From positions 22,422,502 to 22,486,501 of the forward strand of contig NC_089591.1 in NCBI RefSeq assembly GCF_019320115.1: a stretch of 64,000 nucleotides of DNA, read 5' to 3'. Source of the stretch: Miscanthus floridulus (lineage: Eukaryota; Streptophyta; Magnoliopsida; Poales; Poaceae). A program made the position numbers and the translations under genes. Under the pieces are notes generated by a model. That model saw nothing but the letters and a program-made list of their open reading frames with translations, was not told the origin of the DNA and did no database searches. Of the stretch, positions 21,230-31,600 are shown in pieces (the first letter of the stretch is position 1; every line of letters starts with the position of its first letter).

Positions 21230-21995
21230 TGTTGACACCATTTTTTGCACGTGTCAAAATGATCAGAGTGGGCTAATCGGCAGGAGGAAAGTTACTGTAT
21301 ACGCTGACAGCCGATGAAAATCAGCTTGTAAAGATGGTTGCCGATGAATGGTGGTGATCAATGGAAAGGTTGATTTAGACTCGAGCATTGCCGATAAGGT
21401 TGGAGATGTTATTGTCGATGCCGATGAAGAAAGGCTTGAAGACTACTGCCGATGAAACAGGAAGTATGCCGATGGAAAGGAGGTCGGTGAGATTTCCATC
21501 GTAATTGAGGCGGACAGGGAAATAGATAGGAGTTGATTTCCTTTTCTATATTTGTTAGAGTATGATTCATGTAAGAGTCACGTGTTTCCTTAGATATGGA
21601 CTTGGTGTCCTAGTTGTATTTGGTTATGTCTCTTTAGATCAGGGTATAAATATAGATTGAGGGGCAATGTAATAAAGAATCAATCAATATCAAAACCAAT
21701 TTTTACTCCTATTTGCATCTACTTACTTTTCGGCGACTTTGTCAATTTGCATATTTTTCCTTTTTACGAGTTCTCATTGATTCGGCGAGTTGCATAGCTT
21801 TAGTGCGACCTTCGGCGATTCTCAAGTTCCATGTGAGTACCTCTTGGCCGTGACTTCCGGGCGTATCGCTGTTGTCAGGACCAAAGTGCTCGTATCTTCA
21901 TCCTTGTCGATTAACAGGTCAAATCAACTGGCATGCTTTGGATATCGATTCCGGTATTAGCCCTTTGTGTTTATAGATCCACTTTTGCATCAACA
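21230..21995 (+). repeat. Element 2 3' LTR (766 bp)
   Basis: Same ends and content as 9593-10359 with few differences by eye. It lacks one T in the GCAC(T)GTGTC stretch and keeps more of the exact GCCGATG words. Followed by the CCTCC target duplication. Confidence 0.9.
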
Positions 21996-22029
21996 CCTCC
22001 CCCTTATAAAAATCTTGTCCCAAGATTTA

Positions 22030-22311
22030 CAAGACCTACCATTCTTGGAAAAAGGCGAGATAAATCCTCTCGTAAATAATCCTCTCGTTCCCACGTAGCA
22101 TCTTGTTCACTGTGATTGTTCACACCACCTTATAGAACTTAATGATCTTACTCCATGTTACTCTTTCCATCTCTTCTAACACTCGGATTGGCTTTTCTTC
22201 ATAGGTCAAATCTGATTGAAGTTTTATGTTGGTGGGTGCAATAGCTTCTTCAGGTACACAAAGACATTTCTTCAACTGAGAAACATGGAAGACATCAAAT
22301 ATTGCACTCAT
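22030..22311 (-). pseudogene. pol: Element 1 integrase tail and chromodomain (broken)
   Basis: The minus strand reads VFHVSQLKKC, the conserved end of the gypsy integrase, then LTYEEKPIRVLEE and IIKFYKVV, the start of a chromodomain. A stop cuts the frame at about 22120; the expected continuation (NNHSEQDATWERED) is in a neighbouring frame down to about 22030. Chromodomains on Tekay-type integrases bind methylated histone H3 and direct insertion to heterochromatin. The break lies in the middle of the aromatic binding region, so this copy would be inactive. Confidence 0.8.
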
Positions 22312-22350
22312 CTCTGGTGGAAGTTGTAACTTATAAGCAACATTTCCTTT

Positions 22351-23240
22351 CTATTCCATAATCTTGTATGGCCCTACATATCTAGGCGCAAGCTTCTTTT
22401 TCACTCCAAATCTCTTCACCCCCTTCATGGGTGATACTTTTAAGTATACATAGTCACCCACTTCAAAAGTTAGTGGTCTTCTTCTTTTATCAGCATAACT
22501 CTTTTGTCTTGATTGAGCTGCCTTCATATGCTGTTGGATAGTACACACTTGCTCTTTAGCTTCAGTTACAAAGTCAATACCAAAGTATCTGCTTTCACCA
22601 GGCTCAATCCAATTCAACGGAGTCCTACATTTTTTGCCATACAAGGCTTCAAACGGAGCCATCTTGATGCTTGCTTGATAATTGTTGTTGTAGGAGAACT
22701 CAGCTAAAGGTAACCATTTCTCCCATGAACCCTTGGAAGATATAACACAAACTCTTAGCAAATCTTCTAAGATCTGGTTCACTCGCTTAGTTTGTCCTAA
22801 AGTTTGTGGATAGTATGCTGAACTTATGATCAATTTAGTTCTCAAAGCCTGGTGCAAATGTTCCTAGAAACAAGCTATGAACTGTGGTCCTCGGTCTGAG
22901 ATTATGGTCCTGGGTACTCCATGTAGTCTCACGATCTGAGAAACATACAACTCAACGTACTTCCCCATGTGATACCTTATGTTCACAGGTATAAAATGTG
23001 CTGACTTGGTGAGATGATCTACAATGACCCATATTGAATCGTGACCTTGTTGTGTCATTGGAAGGCCTGTGATAAAGTCCATACTAATTTCTTCCCATTT
23101 CCAACCTGGAATAGGCAATGGCTGAAGTAACCCAGTAGATTTCATATGAATAGCTTTTACTCTACTGTAGTTATCGCACCTAGTGACATAGGCTACGATC
23201 TGCTTCTTCATCTTAGTCCACCAAAAATGGGTTTTAAATC
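22351..23240 (-). pseudogene. pol: Element 1 integrase (inactive)
   Basis: The minus-strand zinc-site tail reads TRCDNYSRVKA, where the second Cys of the CxxC pair is Tyr. The core has D in SMDFITGLP (about 23080) and D in ISDRGPQF (about 22890). The third acidic residue is lost: GQTKRVN at about 22785 where relatives have Glu. A frame break at 22860 splits the core. It would insert the element cDNA, but loss of zinc-site and catalytic residues makes it non-functional. Confidence 0.85.
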
Positions 23241-23375
23241 TTGATACATCTTACTACTACCAGGATGGATAGACAATTTGGATGAATGAGCTTCCTCTAG
23301 AATTTGGTTTCTAAGCTCATGGTCTTTTGGTACCACAAGTTGGTCCTCAAACCATAGTACACCCTTTTCATCTAA

Positions 23376-24176
23376 TCAGAAATGGTTGGTTTCTTGATCT
23401 TGCATCTTTCTCTTGATGTGACTTATACCTACATTTGTCTGCTGTAGCTCTATGATTTTGCTCTCAAGTGAACAACTGATAGTGATATTGTGCAGTACAA
23501 CAGGATATAACAAATTGAAGCCATCTTCCAACAATGCTTCTACAGTGTTGCAATGAGATTTCCGACTAAGTGCATCGGCTACAACATTGGCTTTCCCCGG
23601 ATGGTAGTGCACTTCCAAATTATAGTCCTTAATCAGCTCTAGCCATCTTCACTGTCTCATGTTTAGCTCTAGTTGGGTAAAGATATACTTGAGACTTTTG
23701 TATTTAGTATATATATGACATATATTTCCCAACAAATAATGTCTCCATATCTTTAATGCATGAACAACTGCTGCAAGTTCTAAATCATGCGTGGGGTATT
23801 TGACTTCATGTTTTCTCAACTGCCGAGAAGCATATGCAATAACTCTTCCTTCTTGCATGAGCACACACCCCAAACCTATACCTGATGCATCACAAAATAC
23901 ATCGAAAGGCTTCTCAACGTCGGGTTGTGCTAAAACAGGAGTTGTAGTTAACAGAGTCCTGAGGGTGTGAAAAGCTACTTCACATTTTGGTGTCCAATTG
24001 AACTTTTGATCTTTCTGAAGTAGCCTAGTCATGGGCTTAGCTATCTTTGAGAAATTTGGGGTTAAACAATGATAATATCCTGCTAACCCAAGAAAACTCC
24101 GAACTTCATGAACCAAAGTCAGGGGCCTTCCAATCCATGACCTCTTACACTTTTGATGGGTCCATAGATATTCCAT
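23376..24176 (-). pseudogene. pol: Element 1 RNase H (inactive)
   Basis: Minus-strand blocks [12 protein letters not shown] and [24 protein letters not shown] are present. The third catalytic region reads [11 protein letters not shown] at about 23703, where relatives have Asp-His after Thr. The C-terminal [18 protein letters not shown] is in another segment (23618-23376) after a break at about 23645. It would degrade the RNA strand of the RNA-DNA hybrid. Confidence 0.85.
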
Positions 24177-24735
24177 CTCTTGATAAGATATGACCTAAGA
24201 AAGGTACTTTGCTCAACCAAAAATCACACTTGCTAAATTTTGCATACAACTTATGCTCCCTCAATCTAGATAGAACAATCCTCAAATGCTCTATATGATC
24301 TGCCTCGTTCTCCGAGTAAATCAATATATCATTGATAAACACGACCACGAACTTGTCAAGCTCAGGCATGAATACCGAATTCATCAGGTACATGAAGTAG
24401 GCGGGAGCATTCGTTAGTCTGAAAGACATAACCAAATACTCATATAGGCCGTATCGAGTGGAGAAAGTAGTCTTAGGTATATCCTCTGGCCTAATTTTTA
24501 TCTGATGATAGCCTAATCTCAAGTCAATCTTGGAGAATACCTTTGCCTTTGCCAACTGATCGAACAAGATGTCGATGCGGGGCAACGGACACTTGTTCTT
24601 GATGGTCACAGCATTGAGTGGTCTATAATCCACACACATTCTTAAGGACTTGTCCTTCTTTTTCACAAACAATGCTAGACATCCCCATAGAGATGAACTA
24701 GGTTGAATGAGACCCTTGTCCAACAGATCCTGCAA
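24145..24735 (-). pseudogene. pol: Element 1 reverse transcriptase (catalytic Asp changed)
   Basis: A long open segment with [48 protein letters not shown] and, at about 24331, FINDILIYS. The first Asp of the catalytic pair is Asn (GAT to AAT), which should abolish polymerisation. The usual FGLTNAP also reads FRLTNAP. The start of the domain upstream of 24735 is in another frame. It is the best preserved part of element 1 pol. Confidence 0.9.
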
Positions 24736-24969
24736 CTAAATCTTAAGTTCTGCTAACTCATTTGGTGGCATCCTATAAGGTCTTCTTGAGATAGGTGCCG
24801 TACCTGGCACTAACTCAGTCTTAAATTCCATATCTCTATCAGGTGGTAAACCTGGTAACTCCTCTGGAAATACATCCGAAAACTCACAAACCACAGGGAT
24901 ATCACAAATGGTAGTGGTTTAGGATAGCACAAGCTAAGTGTTGGAGTTCAAAATTTTGGGAGAGTGGTA

Positions 24970-25371
24970 CTAAAAAGCATTCCCTCCCTTGGGTTCTCCC
25001 AACATAATAGTACAAGTGCTAGTGTCAATGAGAACACCATGATCCTTCATCCAATTCATGCCTAAGATTACACTTATGGACAACCCTGGCAATACTATCA
25101 AATATGTGGTATACTCCCTCTCTAGAATAGAGATGAGCATGTTCCTGACTATCTTATTTGTAGAAATAGTAGCCCCAGCCGAACTTATATTATAACCACC
25201 CTTGCTTACTTCAATGATTTTCTGATCATGTTTAGATGCAAATGCTTGACTCATAAATGAATGAGAAGCTCCCGAATCAAATAAAATAATAGCAGGATGC
25301 TTGTTGATAAGAAACATACCAGCCATGACAACTTCTTCAGCGGGCACTTCCTCAACAGTGGTATAGTGCAC
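24970..25371 (-). pseudogene. pol: Element 1 aspartic protease
   Basis: The minus strand has ILFDSGASHSFMSQAFA with catalytic Asp near 25285, LISILEREYTTYLIVLPGL, and LGMNWMKDHGVLIDTSTCTI as the second conserved block. The domain looks complete. The linker to RT (24740-24970) is closed by stops, including TAG codons. Confidence 0.8.
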
Positions 25372-25399
25372 GTATCCCGGACGTGCCCTTGAGTTCGCC

Positions 25400-26446
25400 T
25401 GCCTTTGATTATTCTAATTTTGATTGGCATTCTTCTTTGGGTGGGGCACTCCTTGGCCCAATGACCCACTGATTGTAGTTGTAGCAAGGTTGATTACTCC
25501 TAGGTCCTGTTGAGTTTCCCTGACTGCCATTTCCTTTAGGTAAGGCAATAGTGAATGCCTTACAGAACACTTTCTGAGGCCTGCTGTTCTGAGCTTTTGG
25601 TGGTGGAGGTCTGAACTTAGGTGCAGGTGGGCGGAACTGTGGCCTAGCTGTGATAGGAGCTCTGGACTATGAAGATCCAGAGGCACCTGCCTCAGAAGCC
25701 CTCTTACGACCCTTAGCTATCGCATACATGTTGTTATGGTTTTCCTGGGTCAGAGCATCACTAATAAACTCGTTATAGGTGGTGCACTTGGAATTGTCCA
25801 TGGTCTTCATCAGTTTTGTGCCAAGACCCCGCTTGAAGCTCTCTATCTTCTTCTCCTCGGTATCAACAAAACCTGGAGCATACCTGGACAGGTTATTGAA
25901 CGCATGCATATATTCTGTGAGGGTCTTTGTCCCTTGGGTGAGCCTCATAAATTCAGCCGCCTTCATGCGCATTAGGCCTGGGGGAATGTGATGTTTTCAA
26001 AAAGCCAACTTGAACTGCTCCCATGTTACCCGTGCATTAGTAGGTAGAGAGGACAAGAAATGTGTCCACCAGATCCCTACTGGTCCCTACAACTAATGGG
26101 ACGCATACTCAGCCTTTAGGTGCTCGGTGACTCTTAGTAGATGAAACTTCTACTCAATGGTGTTAAGCCACTCATCCACCTATAGTGGTTCCTCTACCAC
26201 CTTGAAGATAGGAGGCTTTGTATCCAAAAATTCCTTGAAGGTACTATGTTGATTAGGCTCAGGCCCTTGTTGTTGTGGGTGGGCACAAGCTGTGTTCTGC
26301 GCAATGAGGTGCAAAGCTTCCTCCATTGTCCTTTGGCTTCCCAAGTATTGGGCGAAGAATTCCTGAGCAGACGGTGTTGGCGGTGGTGGTAAGTCACCGT
26401 CGTTGCCATCATGGCTACTACTAGCTCCTATGTGGGTGCGAGTCAT
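25400..26446 (-). pseudogene. gag: Element 1 gag (broken)
   Basis: Starts at the ATG at 26446 (MTRTHIGASSSH, then a Pro-rich stretch). The first segment ends near 26180; the middle (26180-25975) is closed; the next segment (25972-25667) has AAEFMRLTQGTKTLTEYMHAFNNLSRYAP, the typical retrotransposon gag core. The zinc knuckle near 25470-25440 is damaged: the second Cys of the CxxC is Tyr and a frame change precedes GHWAKECP. It would package element RNA in particles. Confidence 0.8.
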
Positions 26447-26814
26447 CTGTGAATTTGCAACAATAAGCGATTATTGGTTGATGTCAAAAGATTGCAGATG
26501 AATTTATAATCATGCCAAACTAAAATTACTAGAGACAATCTCAAATTCATACAATAAAAATAGAGGCATAATAATTCATTCTTGCAACATGACACCACCA
26601 ATTTGATCACTTATCAGACTCATAGCACGTTAATATTCAAATCATGATCACTGATAAATTAACTAGAATTTGCATTAGCATTTAACCAAATGTGCGATAG
26701 TCATGCAAATAACAATATTACATGACAGTCCAATCACCAACCCAAATTCAAACTACTGGTCCATTACATAACCAGCGATGATACATCAAGCAATTCTACT
26801 AAGTACTAGGCGAT

Positions 26815-27883
26815 CTAATCCTCATCATGATCACTATCGAGGTCAGAGATAGGATCATCTCCTTCTTCAGGCTCCACTTCTTCCTCGTCCTCATCTTCAT
26901 CTTTCTCCATATTAGGACCATCTTCTTCCCCATCAAGGATTGGGTTCAGCTGGTTGTTCAAATAATGCACCTCATGTTGAAGGTTCATCACTTGAAGTTG
27001 AGCCTGTGCAAGCTGCTTACGTAAGCCCCTTTCGGCACGGTCCTACACATTACTCATGTCATGGTGCCTATCTCGCTCTATCCTTACTGCAGTGGCATGG
27101 TTTTTTGCTGCATCTCACTGGCATCTAGCTATGGACACCTCAGCATGGGCGGCCTCCAACTGCTCCCGCAGTCCTACAAGCAATGCTTGATCATTAGCTC
27201 TTGCTTCTTGGGCTGCTGCCCTCTGTTGATCCACTTGCTCCATTTGGGCATGGAGAGTGCCCAAAGCTGCATAGGCTTGGTTAGATTCCCATTGGGCTTT
27301 ACTTGCGGCTTTCTTTTGCTTGCGCACACACTTCTTGAGCTTATGCTGTGCGGCTTCAGCTCTCATGAGCTTGTCCATGAAAGTGGTGTATGATTCCTGC
27401 CAGAAATCCCTGGTGTCTTGGCGTGTACAAAACATCTTCATCACCGCAAACATGGCACTCATAGCGGGACTAGAGCTATTTGCTCACTCATCCCGATCTC
27501 TGATCAATGCATTTTGGTTGCGTTATTCCCATATTGCCATGGATGGGTCCACCCACGGAAACATACTCGCGGCACTGCCGGTAAGTGCATCCCCATGCTG
27601 CTGGTAGATTTGACTCAAAACCTCAAACTGCATCCCCATGCTGATGGGTAGCCTCCCAAGGAGTTTTCCCTTCCGATTCCGTCTTCCACTCCTGCCAGAA
27701 GGGTGCTTGTGTGTGGGCTGGTATAGTTAGCTGCACCTCGTACCATGGCTATCCCTCCAAGTACTCTTCATTCCAATGATAAAGGGGCGGTTCATGGTAC
27801 CCCACAAAGTGCAAAACTCTCCACAGTAGAGTAGGCGTTCCAAAAACCATCAGGAAATTCTCACATCCAACTGGTGCTGCCAT
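26815..27883 (-). pseudogene. Element 1 accessory ORF upstream of gag: coiled coil with acidic tail
   Basis: In one minus-strand frame from about 27645 to the TAG at 26815-26817 there are only a few stops (TAA near 27520, TGAs near 27485 and 27115, TAG near 27043). The clean part, 27462-27115, is a Gln/Ala/Lys-rich coiled coil (KLMRAEAAQHKLKKCVRKQKK). It ends with EVHYLNNQLNP and a run of Asp/Glu. Upstream, from the ATG at 27883, another frame reads GTPTLLWRVLHF and YHWNEEYLEG, preceded by a possible splice acceptor (GTACAG). Similar proteins are common hypothetical ORFs in grass gypsy elements. The LNN-LNP plus acidic end is shared with element 3. Function unknown. Confidence 0.6.
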
Positions 27884-28637
27884 CTGTACCATCAACATGT
27901 ACAACTTTTTGTGAGATAAGGCCATAATGGATAAGAGTTACATAACTGAGTAAGAAATTTATAAGGGGAGGAACAATGTACTTAATTGAATGATAATTAT
28001 CATGATGCATGCTCGTTCCATACGTCCTCACAAACTTAGGAAAAATCATTCTAACGACATATACGGTGGCATACATACGTTCTCTCATGTATAGCGTAAC
28101 TAGTCGAGCTACATGTTTCGTTGTTAGTGTACCTGCATAAAAGTTTCATTTCAGCCCATCCCATAATTAAATATGCAGAATATAAATCTAAATACTTCCA
28201 TATATGTATACCCATACATATACTTCCGTATCAAAGCTACCCGATAATAGTTTATGCCCACAATTAAATACACACCACATACAAATGCAAGCATGCATAC
28301 ATAGTCGTACCAAAGCTAACTCTCCCCGACCGCACGCTCACATCTTGCGGTCATGCCACTCATCAACTTACCTTGGCGTAGAGGCATTTGATCCATACAT
28401 TACCATTCAAGTGAATGTCATCCATACAATAGCACGCCGTATGGACGACAAAATTAAAACCCCCAAGTTAGTACTTAAATAGCCACCTAATAGTCCTTAA
28501 CTTGGGCATAAGGAAAGTGATCACTGACACACTTTAGATTTCAAATACCAATTTATATAGCTATCAGTTGCTAGAAAGGGTTTTGGAAAACAAAAATTTT
28601 GTTTTAAATACACATGTGACAATTAATGTTGAACCTT
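27884..28637 (-). other. Element 1 leader, possible upstream exons
   Basis: Between primer site and accessory ORF the minus strand shows a strong donor, CGCCAAG before GTAAGTTG at about 28371, an acceptor TTTTATGCAG at about 28134, and an open stretch 28133-27861 (VARLVTLYMRERMYATVYVV). The accessory ORF may therefore be spliced from exons starting near 28400. The exact structure cannot be fixed from this one decayed copy. Confidence 0.4.
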
Positions 28638-28649
28638 GCTCTGATGCCA
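28638..28649 (-). promoter_or_regulatory. Element 1 primer-binding site (iMet type)
   Basis: On the minus strand TGGCATCAGAGC, one mismatch from the initiator-Met primer site TGGTATCAGAGC, two bases from the 5' LTR end. It would anneal the tRNA that primes minus-strand synthesis. Confidence 0.85.
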
Positions 28650-28651
28650 AC

Positions 28652-31600
28652 TATCATAGAACCGACCAAATTATAAGAGTACAAGTACAATGGCAGCCTG
28701 CAAGTGGTCGCACTATCATACTTGAACCCATATAAACCCAGTAGTCCATCGAGTACCACGATGAGTCTTGATAAACGATTTACAACAACCAAGATCGTAC
28801 ATGATTCAACATACATGTCACATATTACATAGCATTCACAGATACATTTCCATCATCAGAGTATGAAACAAAGTTATTACAAACCAAGTTTGATAGATAA
28901 AAGTAGAAGCAAATTAAGTTTGAAAGTAGCATTTGCCAACATAGTTTGATACAGTGCCAACATACGATCTCAATCCATAAAAGCATGTAAAGGGATTAAT
29001 AAAGAAACCTGCCCAAGGCTTACTCCTCATCCACAGCGGGATAGAAGCAACTCTTGCAATAACCATGATGCACAGTGCCATCTGCAACAATGGGAAAATA
29101 AACCCTGAGGACGAGAAGGTACTCAGCTAGACTTACCCGTCATAAACCAGAAATAAAATGACTCCAAGGATCATGCAAGGCAGTATAAGTGGATATAGCT
29201 TGACAATATTTTGCATGAAAAGCTATTAACTCAGTTATACAATTATAATTCTGTTATCAAGTTAATTATGACTATCCATCTCTAAATTAGCAACTATCCT
29301 GTGCCAAACAAGTGGTATATCATTTTAAGAGCATACAATAGTAACCATAGCAGGTATTGTAATTCCATGTTTATCTAAACCATCATATTCCATAGTACAG
29401 TTACTACGATGTTAGGGCTAGCCAAGTTTCTCACTATCCGGGAGAGATGGCGATTCGAATAGATTTCAACTAGCTGGGAATTTGTTCCTAACACAAACCT
29501 AGGTAGACCAGATCAACAGTCACCTTAGGTCACCTTTGGTACAACTCAAGTACACATTTTGCGGGTTCGCCCAGCGCCGCACAATCAGGGACAACCAAAT
29601 GCCAGGACGTTCAGGCCTAGCCTGCCCTTGGGCTTAGTCTAGCTCCCCACACATCCTTACTACCATCCAGAGTGCGCACTCTTATAGAGTGGGGCCCGAC
29701 CTAAGTTGAGCTACTCGGCTTCGCGGTCAGAACGAGTTATCCAGCCAGCTAAGTGATAGGCATGCGTTCAATCTTGTCAGAAGTGCCAACAACAGTATGG
29801 TCCTTAATCGGCACAGACGGAATCACATGAGTCAACCTACCATAGACTTCGCCCAGCCTTGATTTACTTTTACCCCATGGTTCTTTTCCATAATAGCAAA
29901 TATAGTCAACCGTGCTTTGGTATCCACCTATATCTCGATCCTGGACCTACACAGGGTTAAATGTGGTATTTTTGGACAAGGAATTCATATACATCAAGTG
30001 GTTCCAATTAACTCTTATAACCTAATGCATCAATCATATAGGAATCAAGTAATATTTTGTAAAATACTGGGAGACTTAGAATGCTCTGGGGCTTGCCTTT
30101 TAGAAAGGAAGTGGGGTGGTGGTCAGGGCACTCTAGAAGCTCTTCTAGGCTCTGCTCCTCGCCTTCAGGAGCTATGGCTTGAGGAATCTCCTGCTAGTCC
30201 CCTTCCTCTCCTTCGTTGAACTCCAGCAACGTTATCTCCTCTGTCGATCCTAGATGCATGAGTATGGCATAAGATATTGCAGATGCATACATGTTGACAA
30301 GTATAGTATGGTGATACATGATGAATGGATTCTTGTAAGATTTCTTAACAACATGGTGTTAAAGTAATAACAAGTGCATCATATTTTACTGAGTATGTGC
30401 ATATCTCTTCTTGATTATTTAATCAACTACTTCAACATTGCATTTACTATATCACAAAACAACAGCTACTTGGTTTACTCATAACTGAATTTATACTTAT
30501 CCAAATGTGGTGATCTTGGACTTTCTAGAAAGCGTATAAAGTTATCTACAACTTTCCTTTAATACTCTTACTGTGATTCAAGAGCTATATAGGGCAAACA
30601 ATTCATTCAATCAAATCTATCCAGAAAGTAAACCTTTCGGACAGCAAACTTGTAACAGCTAGAACTCAAAAACCCTAAGTCCTATGGTTGTGAAAATTTA
30701 ACACAAGGTATATTAGTAAGTTACTTACAACTTTGTTATTAACAAGGTTTACAGTAGAGACCATTATCCATATGAAATCATCCACACAATCAAAACTATA
30801 CATGCAGTCTTGTATTTGAATGATAAAGCGATAATTAGTTATTTGTATACAATCAATGGCTTCTAAGCCTTACCATTGACATCAACTAGTTACTATGCAT
30901 CATAAGAACCATAGAAAACATCATGCTTAATCACAATCTAATTATTTTAAATGCCCTTATTAATTTAATTAAATAATTAGGGTAAATAATAAACATATAC
31001 TAAAGATGCATCATAAATTCTCAAAAATTTATAGTGGCTTACTAGTGCTACCAATAGACTACTGTAAAAGTTTTATGCCATTTTACCAAGCAAAATATCC
31101 TATGCAAAAATGACAAGGCATAAAGGCTTAAAATAGCATAAATAGGAAACCTTAGTGAAAAGTGTCAATCAATAGATTTTATATTTTTCTTAGCATCCAT
31201 ATGTTACTAGGACTACCTCCAATAAATTTCATGAGTATTGGATTCATAAATAATTTATAAAAATTCACACATGGATCTCCTACTTATAAAAGGAAAATCT
31301 ATAACTAAAAATCTATTCATGCACTGACCCTCAAATTTTTACCAAAGCTTATACTTGTCATGAACAGCTCACCACATAATTTTCATAATTTTTGGAGCAC
31401 AGGAACTCTAGATATAAATTAAACAATTTTTCATACATTTAAAAACACATTTCAAGTTTCATTTTAAATTTTCCTCCAGAAACTCTACTACAAATGCTAA
31501 TATCATATTTTTCATAAATACTACACTTCCAAAGGAACACTACAAAATTTGGTTCACTAATTTTGGATCTCTATAGCTCAACTTATCAATTTTCAAAGTT

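Larger units (their letters stand above)
9593..21995 (+). mobile_element. Element 2: Tat-type Ty3/gypsy retrotransposon, nested in element 1
   Basis: LTRs at 9593-10359 and 21230-21995 begin TGTTGACACC and end GCATCAACA. A perfect CCTCC duplication lies at 9588-9592 and 21996-22000. The plus strand has primer site, gag, protease, RT, RNase H, a second RNase H and integrase; the second RNase H is a hallmark of the Tat lineage. Between integrase and the 3' LTR lies about 3.4 kb holding an accessory gene on the opposite strand, as is known in Tat relatives such as Grande. The LTRs differ by only a few percent by eye, so it is younger than element 1. Words ATCGGC/GCCGAT are strongly enriched throughout. 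Confidence 0.9.
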
